Shown: piece by piece, positions 22,122 to 33,267 of the stretch
Layout: the number at the start of each line of letters is the position of its first letter
Position numbering within the stretch: the first letter of the stretch is position 1
DNA from: Selaginella moellendorffii
Taxonomy: Eukaryota > Streptophyta > Lycopodiopsida > Selaginellales > Selaginellaceae
Length of the DNA: 64,000 nt
Direction of reading: 5' to 3'
Assembly (NCBI RefSeq): GCF_000143415.4
Contig: NW_003314263.1
Span: forward strand, 4,219,628-4,283,627
Position numbers and translations under genes: made by a program
Notes under the pieces: model-generated
What the model was told of the DNA's origin: nothing
Databases searched by the model: none
What the model saw: the letters and a program-made list of their open reading frames with translations, nothing else

Positions 22122-22203
22122 TTTTTTGTTTTTTGCTTTAGCTCGTTTTGATTGTTTGATTGCCTTTGCCATTTTTTCCCCCTTTTTTCTTTCTTCTTTT
22201 CCA

Positions 22204-23174
22204 ATGGATTCTCCAAGCCATCCTGATTTCTTTGCTGAAGTCCTTGCAAAAATCCAGTCTGAGAATACCGAGCTAAAGGCGACCCTTCTTCACATGCAAC
22301 AGGAGCTTGCTTCACTTTCGGCTCAAGGATCCAGCAAAGTTCCTGAACCGAAGGTGAGTTTCTCGGCGAAATTTTCAGGGAAGCGTTCGGAGCTTCGCGG
22401 ATTCTTGAACCAGATGGAGCTGATCTTCGCACTTCAACATCAGTGGTACCCCACTCCCGAGTCTCAAATCGGTGCGATTGGGATGTTGCTCGAAGGTGCA
22501 GCTTTGTCATGGTTTCTCCTCTCCTGGAGAAGAGCATGAAAGGGGTCGTGGTTCCGGAGCTAATGGATCTTCAATTGTTCAAAGAGAAGCTCGAAGCATG
22601 TTTTGGCGAGACGGATCGGGTTCGGGCTGCCACCACAAAGATGAGACGTCTCTCTCAATTGTCTCGTCTTGCCTCGATCTATGCTGTAGAGTTCCAACTC
22701 CTTGCCTTGGACACTCAGTGGGATGAGCGGGCCCTGATTGATCAATTTCGTTTCGGCCTCAACAACGGTGTCAAGGATTTGTTGCTCACCATGGAGGATC
22801 CCAAGGATTTGTCGGACGCCATCAACAAAGCTGTTCGATGCGACAATCGTCTCTTTGAACGTCGTCAGGAAAGTCGCCGTGCCGCCATTTTCCCGTCCCA
22901 GACTCAGGAATCCCAGCTCGAGTCTTTAGGGCATACTCCTGAACCTACTGCTCTGGTCCCGATGGATATTTCTGGTACTGCACGACTCATTAGAGGGAAG
23001 TTGAGTCCTGCTGAAAAGCAACGTCGAATATCTCATAATCTTTGCCTCTACTGTGTTGATCCTAATCACAAAGCAGCTGTGTGTCCCAAGAAGCCTCCCC
23101 GACTGCTCGAGTTCACTCTGCCTCAAAGTCCACCTCTGTTACAATCGGGAAACGACCCTGTCCAAACAGAGTAG
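22204..23174 (+). pseudogene. Outer chromovirus gag (frameshifted)
   Basis: The frame starts at MDSPSHPDFFAEVLAKIQ (22204) with a coiled-coil-like N-terminus and the gag core (FSGKRSELRGFLNQMELIF). It stops at 22539 after a frameshift near 22510-22530. The homologous reading continues in the frame of 22443-23174 (ELMDLQLFKEKLEACFG) to a CCHC zinc knuckle, CLYCVDPNHKAAVCPKK (about 23042-23092). The gag shell protein would package the element RNA. Confidence 0.8.
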
Positions 23175-25728
23175 GAGCTGTTTGTTTGGACTCCCCGAAT
23201 AAAAATCACTTCTCTTCTTTATCAAGCTCCTCACCACCTTTCATCAAAGCCACCACCAATTTCCGCAACTTCCGCGTCCCATGTCTCCTTTCTTTCACCG
23301 GACAATCAGGACTCAAGGCTCTGGCGCTACTGGACTCGGGTGCAACTTCCTGCTTCATGGACACGGACTTTGCTGCCCGACATCACGTTCCTCTTTCTCC
23401 TACCATACGGGATCTACGGGTTGAAGGTATTGGCGGGCATTTTGTGTCTCCCTCTTCTGGACTTAGGGAAACATTGCCCATTCGAGTACACATCGGGTCC
23501 ATCATCACCAATATCGCCTTCAACATCATCAACAGCAAGTCCTCTTCTGTGGTGCTTGGCCTCCCTTGGTTCCAACTACATCAGCCTTAGATCTGTTGGA
23601 AGGAATTACAGCTCGTTTCTCCCACATCACCATCTTCCATGGCTTCCCCTGCTGTTCATCAAGTCTGAATCAGGAAAAGTTCCCTAAACTCAAATCGGGG
23701 ATCTATTCCTGACTCTGCGAATTTTTCACCCTCTTCTTTTTCCTCTCTTCCATCTTACACTGGACAGTATCCTCGTCCCATCATTCCATTTAGTCGTACA
23801 CCTCTTCCTATCTCCACAATCACTATGAAAGAACTTCTTCATGAAGAACCTATTTTCCTTTTTGCTTTGCATGTTTCTCCTGTCAGTCTTCCTGAGAAGT
23901 ATCATGATTTTGGGGATGTGTTTGACAAGAAAAAAGCTAGTGTACTGCCTGTTCATCGGCTTTATGACTGTCCCATTGATTTATAGGAAGGAGCATCACC
24001 TCCGTGGGGGCCTATCTACGGGTTATCCCCGTCCGAGCTTCAGGCCCTCAAAGATTATGTGGATGAGAACCTTGCCTCGAGGTATATTCAGCATTCGCAG
24101 TCCCCAGCTGGAGCGCCTGTCTTCGTTGTCAAGAAGAAGGATGGGAGTTTGCGGCTAGTCATCGACTACCGAGGTTTGAACAAGGTGACTGTTCGGAACT
24201 GTTATCCACTGCCCTTGATCTCGGACCTGTTGGAATGCCTCGGTAGTGCCCGCTTCTTCACTAAGATCGACCTCCGTGGAGCATACAACTTGATCCGGAT
24301 CCGGCCTGGTGATGAATGGAAGACTGCGTTCCGAACCCGCTATGGCCACTTCGAGTACACTGTCATGCCGTTTGGCTTGACAAATGCTCCAGCAGTTTTC
24401 CAACACATGGCAAACGACGTCTTTTAGGAGTTTCTTGATCAGATGGTGATCGTCAACCTCGATGACATCCTCATCTACTCGAAAACTCAAGAGGAGCACG
24501 ATGAACATGTACGCAAGGTGCTGGCAAAGCTGCGAGAACACGGCCTATACGCGAAGCTTGAGAAATGTTCCTTCGATCAGGAGTCTGTGGAGTTCCTTGG
24601 GTACATTGTCACTCCTGAGGGTATCACAATGGATCCTGCCAAAGTCAAGACTATTCTCGAATGGGAGCCTCCACAATCAATGTCGGACATTCAGGTTTTC
24701 CTTGGCTTTGCCAACTTTTACCGCAAATTCATTGATCACTACTCTGACATTGTCCTTCCTCTCACGCATCTCACTCGCAAGGATGTTCCCTTCTCTTGGT
24801 CTGCTGCTGCCCAGTAGGCCTTCGACACACTTAAGGCGGCCTTCAGTTCTGCTCCCGTCTTAATCCACGCTGATCCCTCACAACCTTTCTTCATCGAGGC
24901 TGACGCCTCCGACTTTGCCATCGGTGCTGTGCTGTCTCAACTCGGAGCGGATCAAGAACTTCACCCGGTCGCTTTCCATTCTCGGAAATTCCAGCCTGCA
25001 GAGATCAATTATGAAATCCACGACAAGGAGCTCCTTGCCATCGTGGATTCCTTTGGAGAGTGGTGCCATTTCTTGGAGGGGGCAGGCCATCAAACAACAG
25101 TCTGGACGGATCACAAAAATCTTGAGTATTTTGCCACTTCCCGAGTTTTGAGCCGTCGTCAAGCAAGGTGGGCACAATTCCTGAGTCGGTTTGACTTTGT
25201 TATCAAGTACAGACCTGGAAAGCTTCAAGGCCTTCTTGATGCTCTTTCAAGGCGCTCCTATCTCAGTCTCAAGCCTGGTAATCCTGCCTTCGATCAACAG
25301 GATCAAGTTATCCTCGGTCCTGATCGGCTTCAAGTTATGGCAATTTCCCTGGCCCCTCAGGACTCCTCCTTGATGGATGCAATCAGAAACAATCTTCAAT
25401 CGGATGACCTCACCAGCGACATTTTCCCCCATCTTCAGGCTAGACACCTAGTGACTCTTGATGCCGGCGATTTGATGAGTTCGAGTTCTTAGATGGCTTG
25501 TTGTACCGTGGGGAGCAGCTTTATGTTCCTGAAGGTGATGCTCAACGGTTAGTCCTGATGGCGTGCCATGATAGCCTGACTGCTGGTCACTTCGGCATTG
25601 CAAAAACCTATGAGTTGGTTGCACGAGACTTTTGGTGGCCTCACATGGACGACTACATCAAAGTTTTTGTTACCTCCTGTGACACTTGCGCCCAAAATAA
25701 GGTACCTCGCCACCTTCCTTCAGGTTTA
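23175..25728 (+). pseudogene. Outer chromovirus pol, 5' part: protease, RT, RNase H, start of integrase
   Basis: Aspartic protease with LLDSGATSCFM (about 23325-23357). Reverse transcriptase from about 24000 ([37 protein letters not shown]), where the catalytic box reads NLDD in place of YxDD. RNase H has FFIEADASDFAIGAVLSQ, HDKELLAI and TDHKNLEYF. The integrase zinc-binding part (HDSLTAGHFGIAKTYELV, CDTCAQNK) ends at the insertion point. Stops occur at about 23984, 24425 and 24815, and a frameshift near 25480, so no functional polyprotein is made. Confidence 0.9.
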
Positions 25729-26879
25729 TGTAAGCCACAAATTTTTCCTTTCCAATTTGCCAGCTTACCTCGTCTATTCGACCAACTCTGCCTTGGCTTG
25801 TGCTAAGTTCCCTCGCCAAGGTTCTCGCCTATGGTACCAGCTCCTAATTGGTCCTACTTGGTTTCAGCTACTCACTGCATGAGCAACGGAGTGTTAGCCA
25901 TCCATCTACGGATTCCCAAATCTCTCCCAATCCCCCTCCCCGGGTTAGACTGGACTTAAGGTTCGGTTACACTCCCCACAGGCACAAGCAGCCAAGCACA
26001 CCAAGCCTCCAGATTCCTAACACCCCTTGGTACCACAAGACTTGATCATGGGACCCTCTAAATCCCAAGTCTTGGGTGCAGCACTTGCTTCGGGACGTCG
26101 GGGCGAAACACCGTGGCCTAACGGCCCGGTATGGGTACCTCTACCCCCCTTCTTCCATCCTGAAGGGAAGGCCCAAGCCCCCGGAAGGGCGAGGACCAAT
26201 GAGCCACAAGGTACTCAAGTGGGGCACCACTCCACCTGAGCCGGGAGCACCGCAGTCGGTTTCCCTTTCGGGAGTGGGAGCTGCTCTTGAGCACTTCCTT
26301 GGATGGCCCCTCCAGCACCAGCCAAGTCCATGCTCACTCCCACCCAAGGCCCCTCGGTCCCAGTCCCAACCTCAAGTCGGTTTGGAAGCCCAACTGGAGA
26401 GTCCCCTCAAAACTGGTTCCTGGACCTCACTATCCCTACTATACTTTTGGAACCCCCTGCAGCCCCCCCCCCCCCCCCTAGGAGATGCACGCTTTGGGCT
26501 TTCACCCCTTGACCCGTATTAGTATTTGGACTTAGTCTCTGGCTCGATCTCGGACCCGATTTCGGATTCGGTCTCGGACTCGATTTCAGACTCGATCTCG
26601 GACCCGATCTCGGACCCGACCTCGGACTCGACCTCGGACTCGGTCTCGGACCCGATTTCGGATCTCGGACTCCGTCTCGAACTCGGTCTCGAACTCGGAC
26701 TCGAACTCGGTCCCCGAGTCGGTCTCAGACTCGATTCCAGACTCTATCTCGAACTCGGTCCTAGAGTCGGTCTTGGACTCGATCCTCGACTTGGTCCCAT
26801 CCGATGAACTCTTTGTCATTTCGGTCAAGCTTTTGGGGATCCTTTAGCCTACGACATCTCGGGGAGTCGGTTCCTTACA
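25729..26879 (-). repeat. Inner chromovirus 3' LTR
   Basis: Plus strand TGTAAGCCACAAATTTTTCC to GGTTCCTTACA; contains a poly-C tract (about 26466-26478) and the CTCGGAC minisatellite. Matches 32110-33267. Confidence 0.95.
26535..26795. repeat. CTCGGAC-type minisatellite inside the inner 3' LTR
   Basis: Degenerate 12-bp units of TCTCGGACTCGA / TCTCGGACCCGA; the paired array in the other LTR is at 32915-33180 and carries extra units. Both strands translate as repetitive ORFs that are not genes. Confidence 0.9.
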
Positions 26880-27282
26880 ACTCCACCACCCATAGAAGAA
26901 GTTCGATGCCCACATCGAACGTCTCGTTTTATCCTACGACTTGTTGACCATGTCTCCGGGGGCATCCCCCCACGTAGCGGTGTGCCTAAGTTAGCCTCCC
27001 CGGCCAAGAGCCCATGACAACGGAATATAGGTGTCCCTATACTCCTCACCTCACCACGCCCTAGTATGGGGTCGGGACTTGAACCCAGCCTTGCTTTACT
27101 AGGGGGTTGGGACTCGAACCCAACCTCCGTAGAATACGTCTACGGATTCGAGATCCCCGCGGGGAGTCGGGCGTAGTGCCCTACGCCTGGTCGACCTATC
27201 CAACCCATGCTAATTAGCTTACCTTTGGCGCGCCTTCGGGTCCCAACATATTGCACTTGCTCAACTTTGCAAATTGATATTT
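26880..27282 (-). other. Inner chromovirus 3' non-coding region
   Basis: Lies between the chromodomain ORF stop and the 3' LTR. Its words (ACTCCACCACCCATAG, GGGGTTGGGACTCGAACCCA) recur in the decayed element at 15875-18110. Confidence 0.6.
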
Positions 27283-29518
27283 TTAATTGAATTTTGCATA
27301 AGTACATAGAGTTCTGCCTTGCAGAAATTCCTCCACTAGATCTCGAGCGTTCGCTAGGTTCTCCTCCGGTTCCCATGTTGCTTCGCAGTGTGGAAATCCT
27401 CTCCACTTCACATGGAACTCTCTCACCTCGCGTCCTTGTCGCTTGCTCTTGCGCGCATTAAGGATGGCCTCGACTTCGTATTCCTCTTCCCCTTGGATAA
27501 CCTCAGGCAAAGGTCTCACTTGGTCCTTGCGAAGCGGATCCTCAAAGTACGGCTTGAGTAAGTTCACGTGGAACACTGGGTGCATCTTCCCCATCTCTCG
27601 AGGAAGTCGGAGTCGGTAAGCCACTTTACCGATTCGTGCCTCAATCTCGTAAGGCCCCGCGAACCTGCTTAAGGAACTCAAGATCAATTCATTTACAGGA
27701 ATACATGCATCTTTACCTTTGGGTCAACTTTCGGCTGATCCCACTTGGTAGTCTGAGGTTCTTGGTGTTCAGCCACACCTTCTCCCCAGCTTGGAACTCT
27801 ACATCCCGACGCTTCTGGTTCGCGTATTTGGTTTGCCTTTGTTGAGCCCGTTCCAAGGAATCCCTCACTAGATTCCAAATGCTGAGTCTTTCTGCCGTGA
27901 ATGCCTCCACTACGGGCAACTCTCCATGATACTCGGCCACGCCGAGTTCCACAGGACCTTCAATAGCTCGCCCATTGATGACTTCCCATGGACTCACCCC
28001 GATATTCGAATGTGGTGAGTTGTTATAACACATTTCCTCAAGTCCCAAATGACTTACCCAATCGGTCTGGTCTCCCGAGACATAGCATCGCAAATAATCC
28101 TCCAGCTGCCTATTCACCCTTTCTGTTTGTCCGTCTGTCAAGAAGTGTTAGTGCCAACAACTTGACTTAATACCCCATACCTGTCTGTGGGTAATAGGCT
28201 GTGCTGAATTTCAACTTGGTGCGATATTGTTCAAGGAGAGTCCTCCAGAACCTACTGGTGAAAATCTTATCTCGATCTGAGATGATCTCTTCTGGTCTTC
28301 CCCGCACTCGAACCACTTGCTCGAAGAACAGCTTCGCCACACCTTCCGCATCCACTTCTGTTGTGGTGGGTATGAAATGTGCCATTTTCGAAAATCGGTC
28401 CACCACCACGAATATCGCATCAAACCCCTCGCTTGGGGGGAGTCCCGTGATGAAGTCCATTGTAAGACATTTCCACGGGTGATCTGGAATTGGGATGCTT
28501 TGCAACAAGCCCCCACTAGCCTTAGTCACGGCTTTTACCTGCTGACATGTTGGACATGTCTTTACATAGTCTTGGACGTCCTTAGCCATATCTGGCCAAT
28601 GGTACTTCCTTTTGAGTAAGCCCATCGTCTTGGGCACTCCACCGTGTCCCGCAAGAGGTCCGTCATGACACTCTTCTAAGGCCACCTTCCTTAGTTCCCC
28701 TTCTGGAACATACACCCTCGTTTGCTTGTAATAAATGAGTCCGTTGCGTTCCACATAGCCCGTTTTCTCTTCCGTTGGCAGCTCACCTCTCTGGTGAGCT
28801 TCCCGCGCCTCTAGATTCCTCAGCAACACTTCCTATGCTAGACCATCGTTCTCATATGCTGTCCGCACATCGTCCCAGAAGGTTGTTGTTGCGCTGGATA
28901 TTGCCAACCTCAAGCTCGCTTTTTGACTTAGCGCATCCGCCACGATGTTGCTCTTCCCAGGCTTGTACAGAATTTCGCAATCAAACTCGGCCAAGGCGTT
29001 GGCCCACCGACCTTGTTTCCCTCTTAGGTCGGGCTGTGACAAGAAGTGTTTCGTTGCCACATTGTCCGTGTAAACCTTGAAGTGTCTCCCAAGGTAGTGT
29101 CGCCACTCCTTGAGCGCCTTGACCACCGCAAACAATTCCTTCTCGTGGGCAGGCCACTTCCGTTGAGCCTTGTCTAGCTTCTTCGAGAAGAACGCTACCG
29201 GATGGTTGTCTTGCTTCAAACTGCGCCCAACGCAAAGTCCGAAGCATCCGTTTCTACCTCAAAGTCCTTACCAAAGTCTGGTAATGCCAATACGGGAGCC
29301 TTCCTCAACTTCCCTTTGAGGTGGACGAATGCCGCCTCGCATTCCGCTGTCCACACCATCTTCCCTTTTCCTGTTTGGTCCGTTAAGGGCAGGGCTACTC
29401 TCGAATAGTGTCTGATAAACTTTCGATAGTAGTTGCATAGCCCCAGGAATGCCCTCAACTCGTGTACATTGGATGGTCGCTCCCATTCCTGGATCGCTTG
29501 GACCTTCTCCGGGTCCAC
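27283..29518 (-). pseudogene. Inner chromovirus pol, 3' part: RNase H, integrase, chromodomain, with two intron-like insertions
   Basis: Reverse-strand reading continues from the gag-pro-RT ORF after a TAG (29531-29533): VDPEKVQAIQEWERPSN, RNase H (DFEVETDASDFALGA, then a 1-nt frameshift near 29216, HEKELFAVV, YTDNVATKHFL), a TAG near 28831, integrase zinc finger (HDGPLAGHGGVPKT, CPTCQQ) and catalytic core (MDFITGLP, VVVDRFSKMAHF, SDRDKIFTSRFW, then PQTDGQTER). It ends with VFHVNLLKPYF and a chromodomain (EYEVEAILNARKSKRQGREV, FHVKWRGFPHCEATWEPEEN). The segments 28135-28180 and 27665-27716 interrupt the frame but have GT-AG ends; see findings. Confidence 0.9.
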
Positions 29519-29530
29519 CTTGAGCCCGTC

Positions 29531-32050
29531 CTAGCCCACCACATGCCCGAGAAACTTTACCTCTTGTTGAGCAAAGTCACATTTGCTCTCTTTAGCATAC
29601 AGCTTGTGTTCCCTTAGTTTCTCAAACACCTTCGCCAAGTGTTCGGCATGCTCCTCTAGCGTCTCGCTATAGATCAGGATGTCGTCGATATAGACGACCA
29701 CGAAGTGATCCAGATAGGGTACAAAGACGTGGTTCATTAGCGCCGAGAACGTTGCCGGCGCATTACATAGCCCGAAGGGCATCATCAGAAACTCAAAGCT
29801 CCCATACCTCGTTCGATAGGTTGTCTTCTCGACATCTTCCTCGGCTACCCTGATCTGGTAGTATCCTGACCTTAGGTCAATCCTCGAGAAGTATTTTGCC
29901 TTTCCCAACCTATCGAACAGGTCCTCAATCCTTGGCAAAGGGTACTTGTTCTTCTTTGTATACTTGTTGAGCAAGCGGTAGTCTATGCACATGCGCATAG
30001 ATCCATCTTTCTTTTTCACAAATAACACCGGCGCCCCATACGGCGACTTGCTCAACCTAACATACCCTTTGTCCACCAACTCCTCTAGTTGGCACTTGAG
30101 CTCCTTGAGTTCTTTTTCGTTCAAATGATAAGGGGGACGAACCACTGCCTCAGCACCCTCGACCAGCTCAATCTTATGTTCTATCGGTCCCGCCGGTAGC
30201 CCCGCCGGTAGCTCCTCTGGCATGGTATCTTGGAATTGGTCCAACACTCGTTGGATCACTAAAGGTACTTCTTCCATTCCTGTCTTTTTGTCACTCTTCA
30301 CCGAGAGTAAGCACAAAAAAGCCGCCTTAGTTCCTTTAGTGAGTTGCCCTCTCGTGGACACCAGGTTTAAGCAGGAATCTTTGGCCTTGCTTTGCCCTAC
30401 CTTTAGATCTTGGGCCTCCACCCTAGATCTTCTTCCTTGGGCATTCGCCAGTACCATAAGGTTTCTACCTTGCCCATACAGAGCTACCACGAATCGATTG
30501 AACCAGTCCATTCCGAAGATCACGTCAAATCCCGCCATGTCCAACACGGTGAAGTCCATGTCCACCTTCCAAGTCCCCACTTCGACTCTCGCTTGTCGAA
30601 GTACCTCATCGGTGCTTTGGCTACCTTGAACAAACTCTATAGTCCTTGGTTCGCCTAGCCGCTGCACCGTTAGTCCGGCTTGCCGGACTATGTCTGCAGC
30701 CACAAAATTATCCGAAGCACCCGTGTCAATAAGGATTTTAACAAAGTTACCTCCGAGCTTCCCTCGGAGGGCTAGTAGATGTCGCGAACGACTCTCTACC
30801 AAAGTTGCTCGTGTAATGAGTAACTTTGAGTTAGGGACTGGATCACATACCTCTGTTTGGACTTCACCCGACTTGATGGCCATATTGGCTCTGGCCTTCT
30901 TCGGGTAGGGACATTCCCTCGAGAAGTGTCCCGCTTCACCGCAGTTGTAGCATACGTTGTTTCCCACGCTGCTATATGACTTGACCTTCTTATCCGTGGG
31001 TTTGTCTCTTTTCGCCTGACTCCCCCACGTACTCGCTCGCTGGCCACCAGATCTGCCTTTCCGAAACCCCGAGGACTCATTCTTAGAGAAACTCTTCTTG
31101 AATTTCCCTCTGCTAAATGTTCCCCTTGGTTTGGCCCCTTTGCTAAACGTGGATCCCGACCCCGTCGTGTTCCCTTTTCGCAGGTTATCGTTGAAATGCA
31201 CCTTGATGGCCGCATCCAACGCTTCCTTGTAGTTGGTCGGGTTCCACCGCATTACTTCGCCCCGAGCCCAGGTTTGCAAACCTGATATGAAGGCATGGAA
31301 CGCATCCATATCCCCCATGTCCGTGACAAGTATCCTCTTTGCCATAAACCCATTCACATACTCCTGAATGGTTCCGGTTTGCTTCAACCTACTCAGCTCA
31401 TCCCTTAGGTGTAGAGTAGCATTTGGAGGAACGTAAGTTGCGCGGATCCTCGCCTTCATCATTTCCCAAGTGGCCACCGGTCCTTCGTTGGCCTCCGTTG
31501 TTCTCCACCAAGACTTGGCATTATCTGCCAAGTATGGTTTTGCACATGGGACCTTCTCCGAGCTCGGTAATCGCAACGCTCGGAAGTAGTCCTCCATATC
31601 GTAAAACCAATCCTCCACCACCTTATAGTCGTTCACTCCCTTGAAGACCGGTGGGGGCTTTGGTTTGTACTTGGGAACTGCCTGCGGGACTGATTCCACT
31701 TCGGTCTGTTCGACCTTGTCTGGTTTTGCCTCAGTCCCTGCCGAAGGGTCCGCACCTTCTGCGCTGCCAGCATCCGCGGTCTTTCGCTTTTTCTTTCGCT
31801 TCTTGTCACGCTTTAGCTTGCGTACGAGAGTCTCTAGCAGGGCATTGGTCTGTGCCAATTGCCCTTCTAGAACGTCCAATCGAGCCTTGGACGACCGAAC
31901 CTCACCACCGGACTCCTGTTTGGAAGTTGCCTCACTGGAGTCCTCCTCATGCAACGATTCCTCATCCATAGCCTCTTGTTCGACCGGAGGCTCCAGCTCT
32001 GGAGGAGGTTCCGTCTCCGCCTGGGTTCGCTTACGTCCTGCCCTTGCCAT
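29531..32050 (-). CDS. Inner chromovirus gag-protease-RT open frame, 839 aa
   Basis: One uninterrupted ORF. The N-terminus is charged and acidic ([20 protein letters not shown]) with a Lys/Arg patch (about 78-90). The gag core is at about 130-330 ([29 protein letters not shown]) and a CCHC zinc knuckle [15 protein letters not shown] at about 364-380. The protease has [11 protein letters not shown] at about 440. The reverse transcriptase runs from about 640, with [35 protein letters not shown] and an intact YIDD at about 784. It ends at TAG 29531-29533 just after FLGHVVG, in the middle of the RT connection region, so this is likely a C-to-T nonsense change and not a natural end. It is the best-preserved coding part of the repeat island. 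Confidence 0.92.
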   Translation of the reverse strand: MARAGRKRTQAETEPPPELEPPVEQEAMDEESLHEEDSSEATSKQESGGEVRSSKARLDVLEGQLAQTNALLETLVRKLKRDKKRKKKRKTADAGSAEGADPSAGTEAKPDKVEQTEVESVPQAVPKYKPKPPPVFKGVNDYKVVEDWFYDMEDYFRALRLPSSEKVPCAKPYLADNAKSWWRTTEANEGPVATWEMMKARIRATYVPPNATLHLRDELSRLKQTGTIQEYVNGFMAKRILVTDMGDMDAFHAFISGLQTWARGEVMRWNPTNYKEALDAAIKVHFNDNLRKGNTTGSGSTFSKGAKPRGTFSRGKFKKSFSKNESSGFRKGRSGGQRASTWGSQAKRDKPTDKKVKSYSSVGNNVCYNCGEAGHFSRECPYPKKARANMAIKSGEVQTEVCDPVPNSKLLITRATLVESRSRHLLALRGKLGGNFVKILIDTGASDNFVAADIVRQAGLTVQRLGEPRTIEFVQGSQSTDEVLRQARVEVGTWKVDMDFTVLDMAGFDVIFGMDWFNRFVVALYGQGRNLMVLANAQGRRSRVEAQDLKVGQSKAKDSCLNLVSTRGQLTKGTKAAFLCLLSVKSDKKTGMEEVPLVIQRVLDQFQDTMPEELPAGLPAGPIEHKIELVEGAEAVVRPPYHLNEKELKELKCQLEELVDKGYVRLSKSPYGAPVLFVKKKDGSMRMCIDYRLLNKYTKKNKYPLPRIEDLFDRLGKAKYFSRIDLRSGYYQIRVAEEDVEKTTYRTRYGSFEFLMMPFGLCNAPATFSALMNHVFVPYLDHFVVVYIDDILIYSETLEEHAEHLAKVFEKLREHKLYAKESKCDFAQQEVKFLGHVVG

Positions 32051-32096
32051 CTCCCAGCAATCCGCCTCTATCCTTCGCTAGAACTGAGGAAGAGGC

Positions 32097-32109
32097 TCCA
32101 ATACCAAAT
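32097..32109 (-). promoter_or_regulatory. Inner chromovirus primer-binding site
   Basis: Reverse strand TTTGGTATTGGAGCC directly follows the 5' LTR; it matches 10 of 12 bases of the initiator-Met site TGGTATCAGAGC. Confidence 0.65.
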
Positions 32110-33267
32110 TGTAAGCCACAAATTTTTCCTTTCCAATTTGCCAGCTTACCTCGTCTATCCGACCAACTCTGCCTTGGCTTGTGCTAAGTTCCCTCGCCAA
32201 GGTTCTCGCCTATGGTACCAGCTCCTACTTGGTCCTACTTGGTTTCAGCTACTCACTGCACGAGCAACGGAGTGTTAGCCATCCATCTACGGATTCCCAA
32301 ATCTCTCCCAATCCCCCTCCCCGGGTTAGACTGGACTTAAGGTTCGGCTACACTCCCCGCAGGCACAAGCAGCCAAGCACACCAAGCCTCCAGATTCCTA
32401 ACACCCCTTGGTACCACAAGACTTGATCATGGGACCCTCTAAATCCCAAGTCTTGGGTGCAGCACTTGCTTCGGGACGTCGGGGCGAAATACCGTGGCCT
32501 AACGGCCCGGTATGGGTACCTCTACCCCCCTTCTTCCATCCTGAAGGGAAGGCCCAAGCCCCCGGAAGGGCGAGGACCAATGAGCCACAAGGTACTCAAG
32601 TGGGGCACCACTCCACCTGAGCCGGGAGCACCGCAGTCGGTTTCCCTTTCGGGAGTGGGAGCTGCTCTTGAGCACTTCCTTGGATGGCCCCTCCGGCACC
32701 AGCCAAGTCCATGCTCACTCCCACCCAAGGCCCCTCGGTCCCAGTCCCAACCTCAAGTCGGTTTGGAAGCCCAACTGGAGAGTCCCCTCAAAACTGGTTC
32801 CTGGACCTCACTATCCCTACTATACTTTTGGAACCCCCTGCAGCCCCCCCCCCTTGGGAGACGCACGCTTTGGGCTTTCACCCCTTGACCCGTATTAGTA
32901 TTTGGACTTAGTCTCTGGCTCGATCTCGGACCCGATTTCGGATCCGACTTCGGATTCGGTCTCGGACTCGATTTCGGACTCGATCTCGGACCCGATCTCG
33001 GACCCGACCTCGGACTCGACCTCGGACTCGGTCTCGGACCTGATTTCGGATCTCGGACTCCGTCTCGAACTCGGTCTCGAACTCGGACTCGAACTCGGTC
33101 CCCGAGTCGGTCTCGGACTCGATTCCGGACTCTATCTCGAACTCGGTCCTAGAGTCGGTCTTGGACTCGATCCTCGACTTGGTCCCATCCGATGAACTCT
33201 TTGTCATTTCGGTCAAGCTTTTGGGGATCCTTTAGCCTACGACATCTCGGGGAGTCGGTTCCTTACA
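32110..33267 (-). repeat. Inner chromovirus 5' LTR
   Basis: Plus strand TGTAAGCCACAAATTTTTCC to GGTTCCTTACA; partner of 25729-26879. Contains the minisatellite at 32915-33180. Confidence 0.95.

Larger units (their letters stand above)
25729..33267 (-). mobile_element. Inner nested LTR retrotransposon: chromovirus in reverse orientation, 7.5 kb
   Basis: LTRs at 25729-26879 (3') and 32110-33267 (5') are about 1.15 kb, TG...CA, and about 98-99% alike outside the C-tract and minisatellite. Flanks are GTTTA (25724-25728) and GTTTG (33268-33272), a 5-bp target duplication with one transition; joining the flanks restores the host pol reading. Reverse-strand order: primer-binding site TGGTATTGGAGCC next to the 5' LTR, gag-pro-RT (32050-29531), RNase H, integrase, chromodomain (about 27480-27330), then about 400 bp of 3' non-coding DNA. 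It is younger than the outer element by nesting and by LTR identity. Confidence 0.95.

Noticed and set aside
26526-33216. 80-102 codon Asp/Ser/Glu-rich ORFs in the inner LTRs
   Set aside because: Both strands of a 12-bp minisatellite stay open by periodicity; not proteins.
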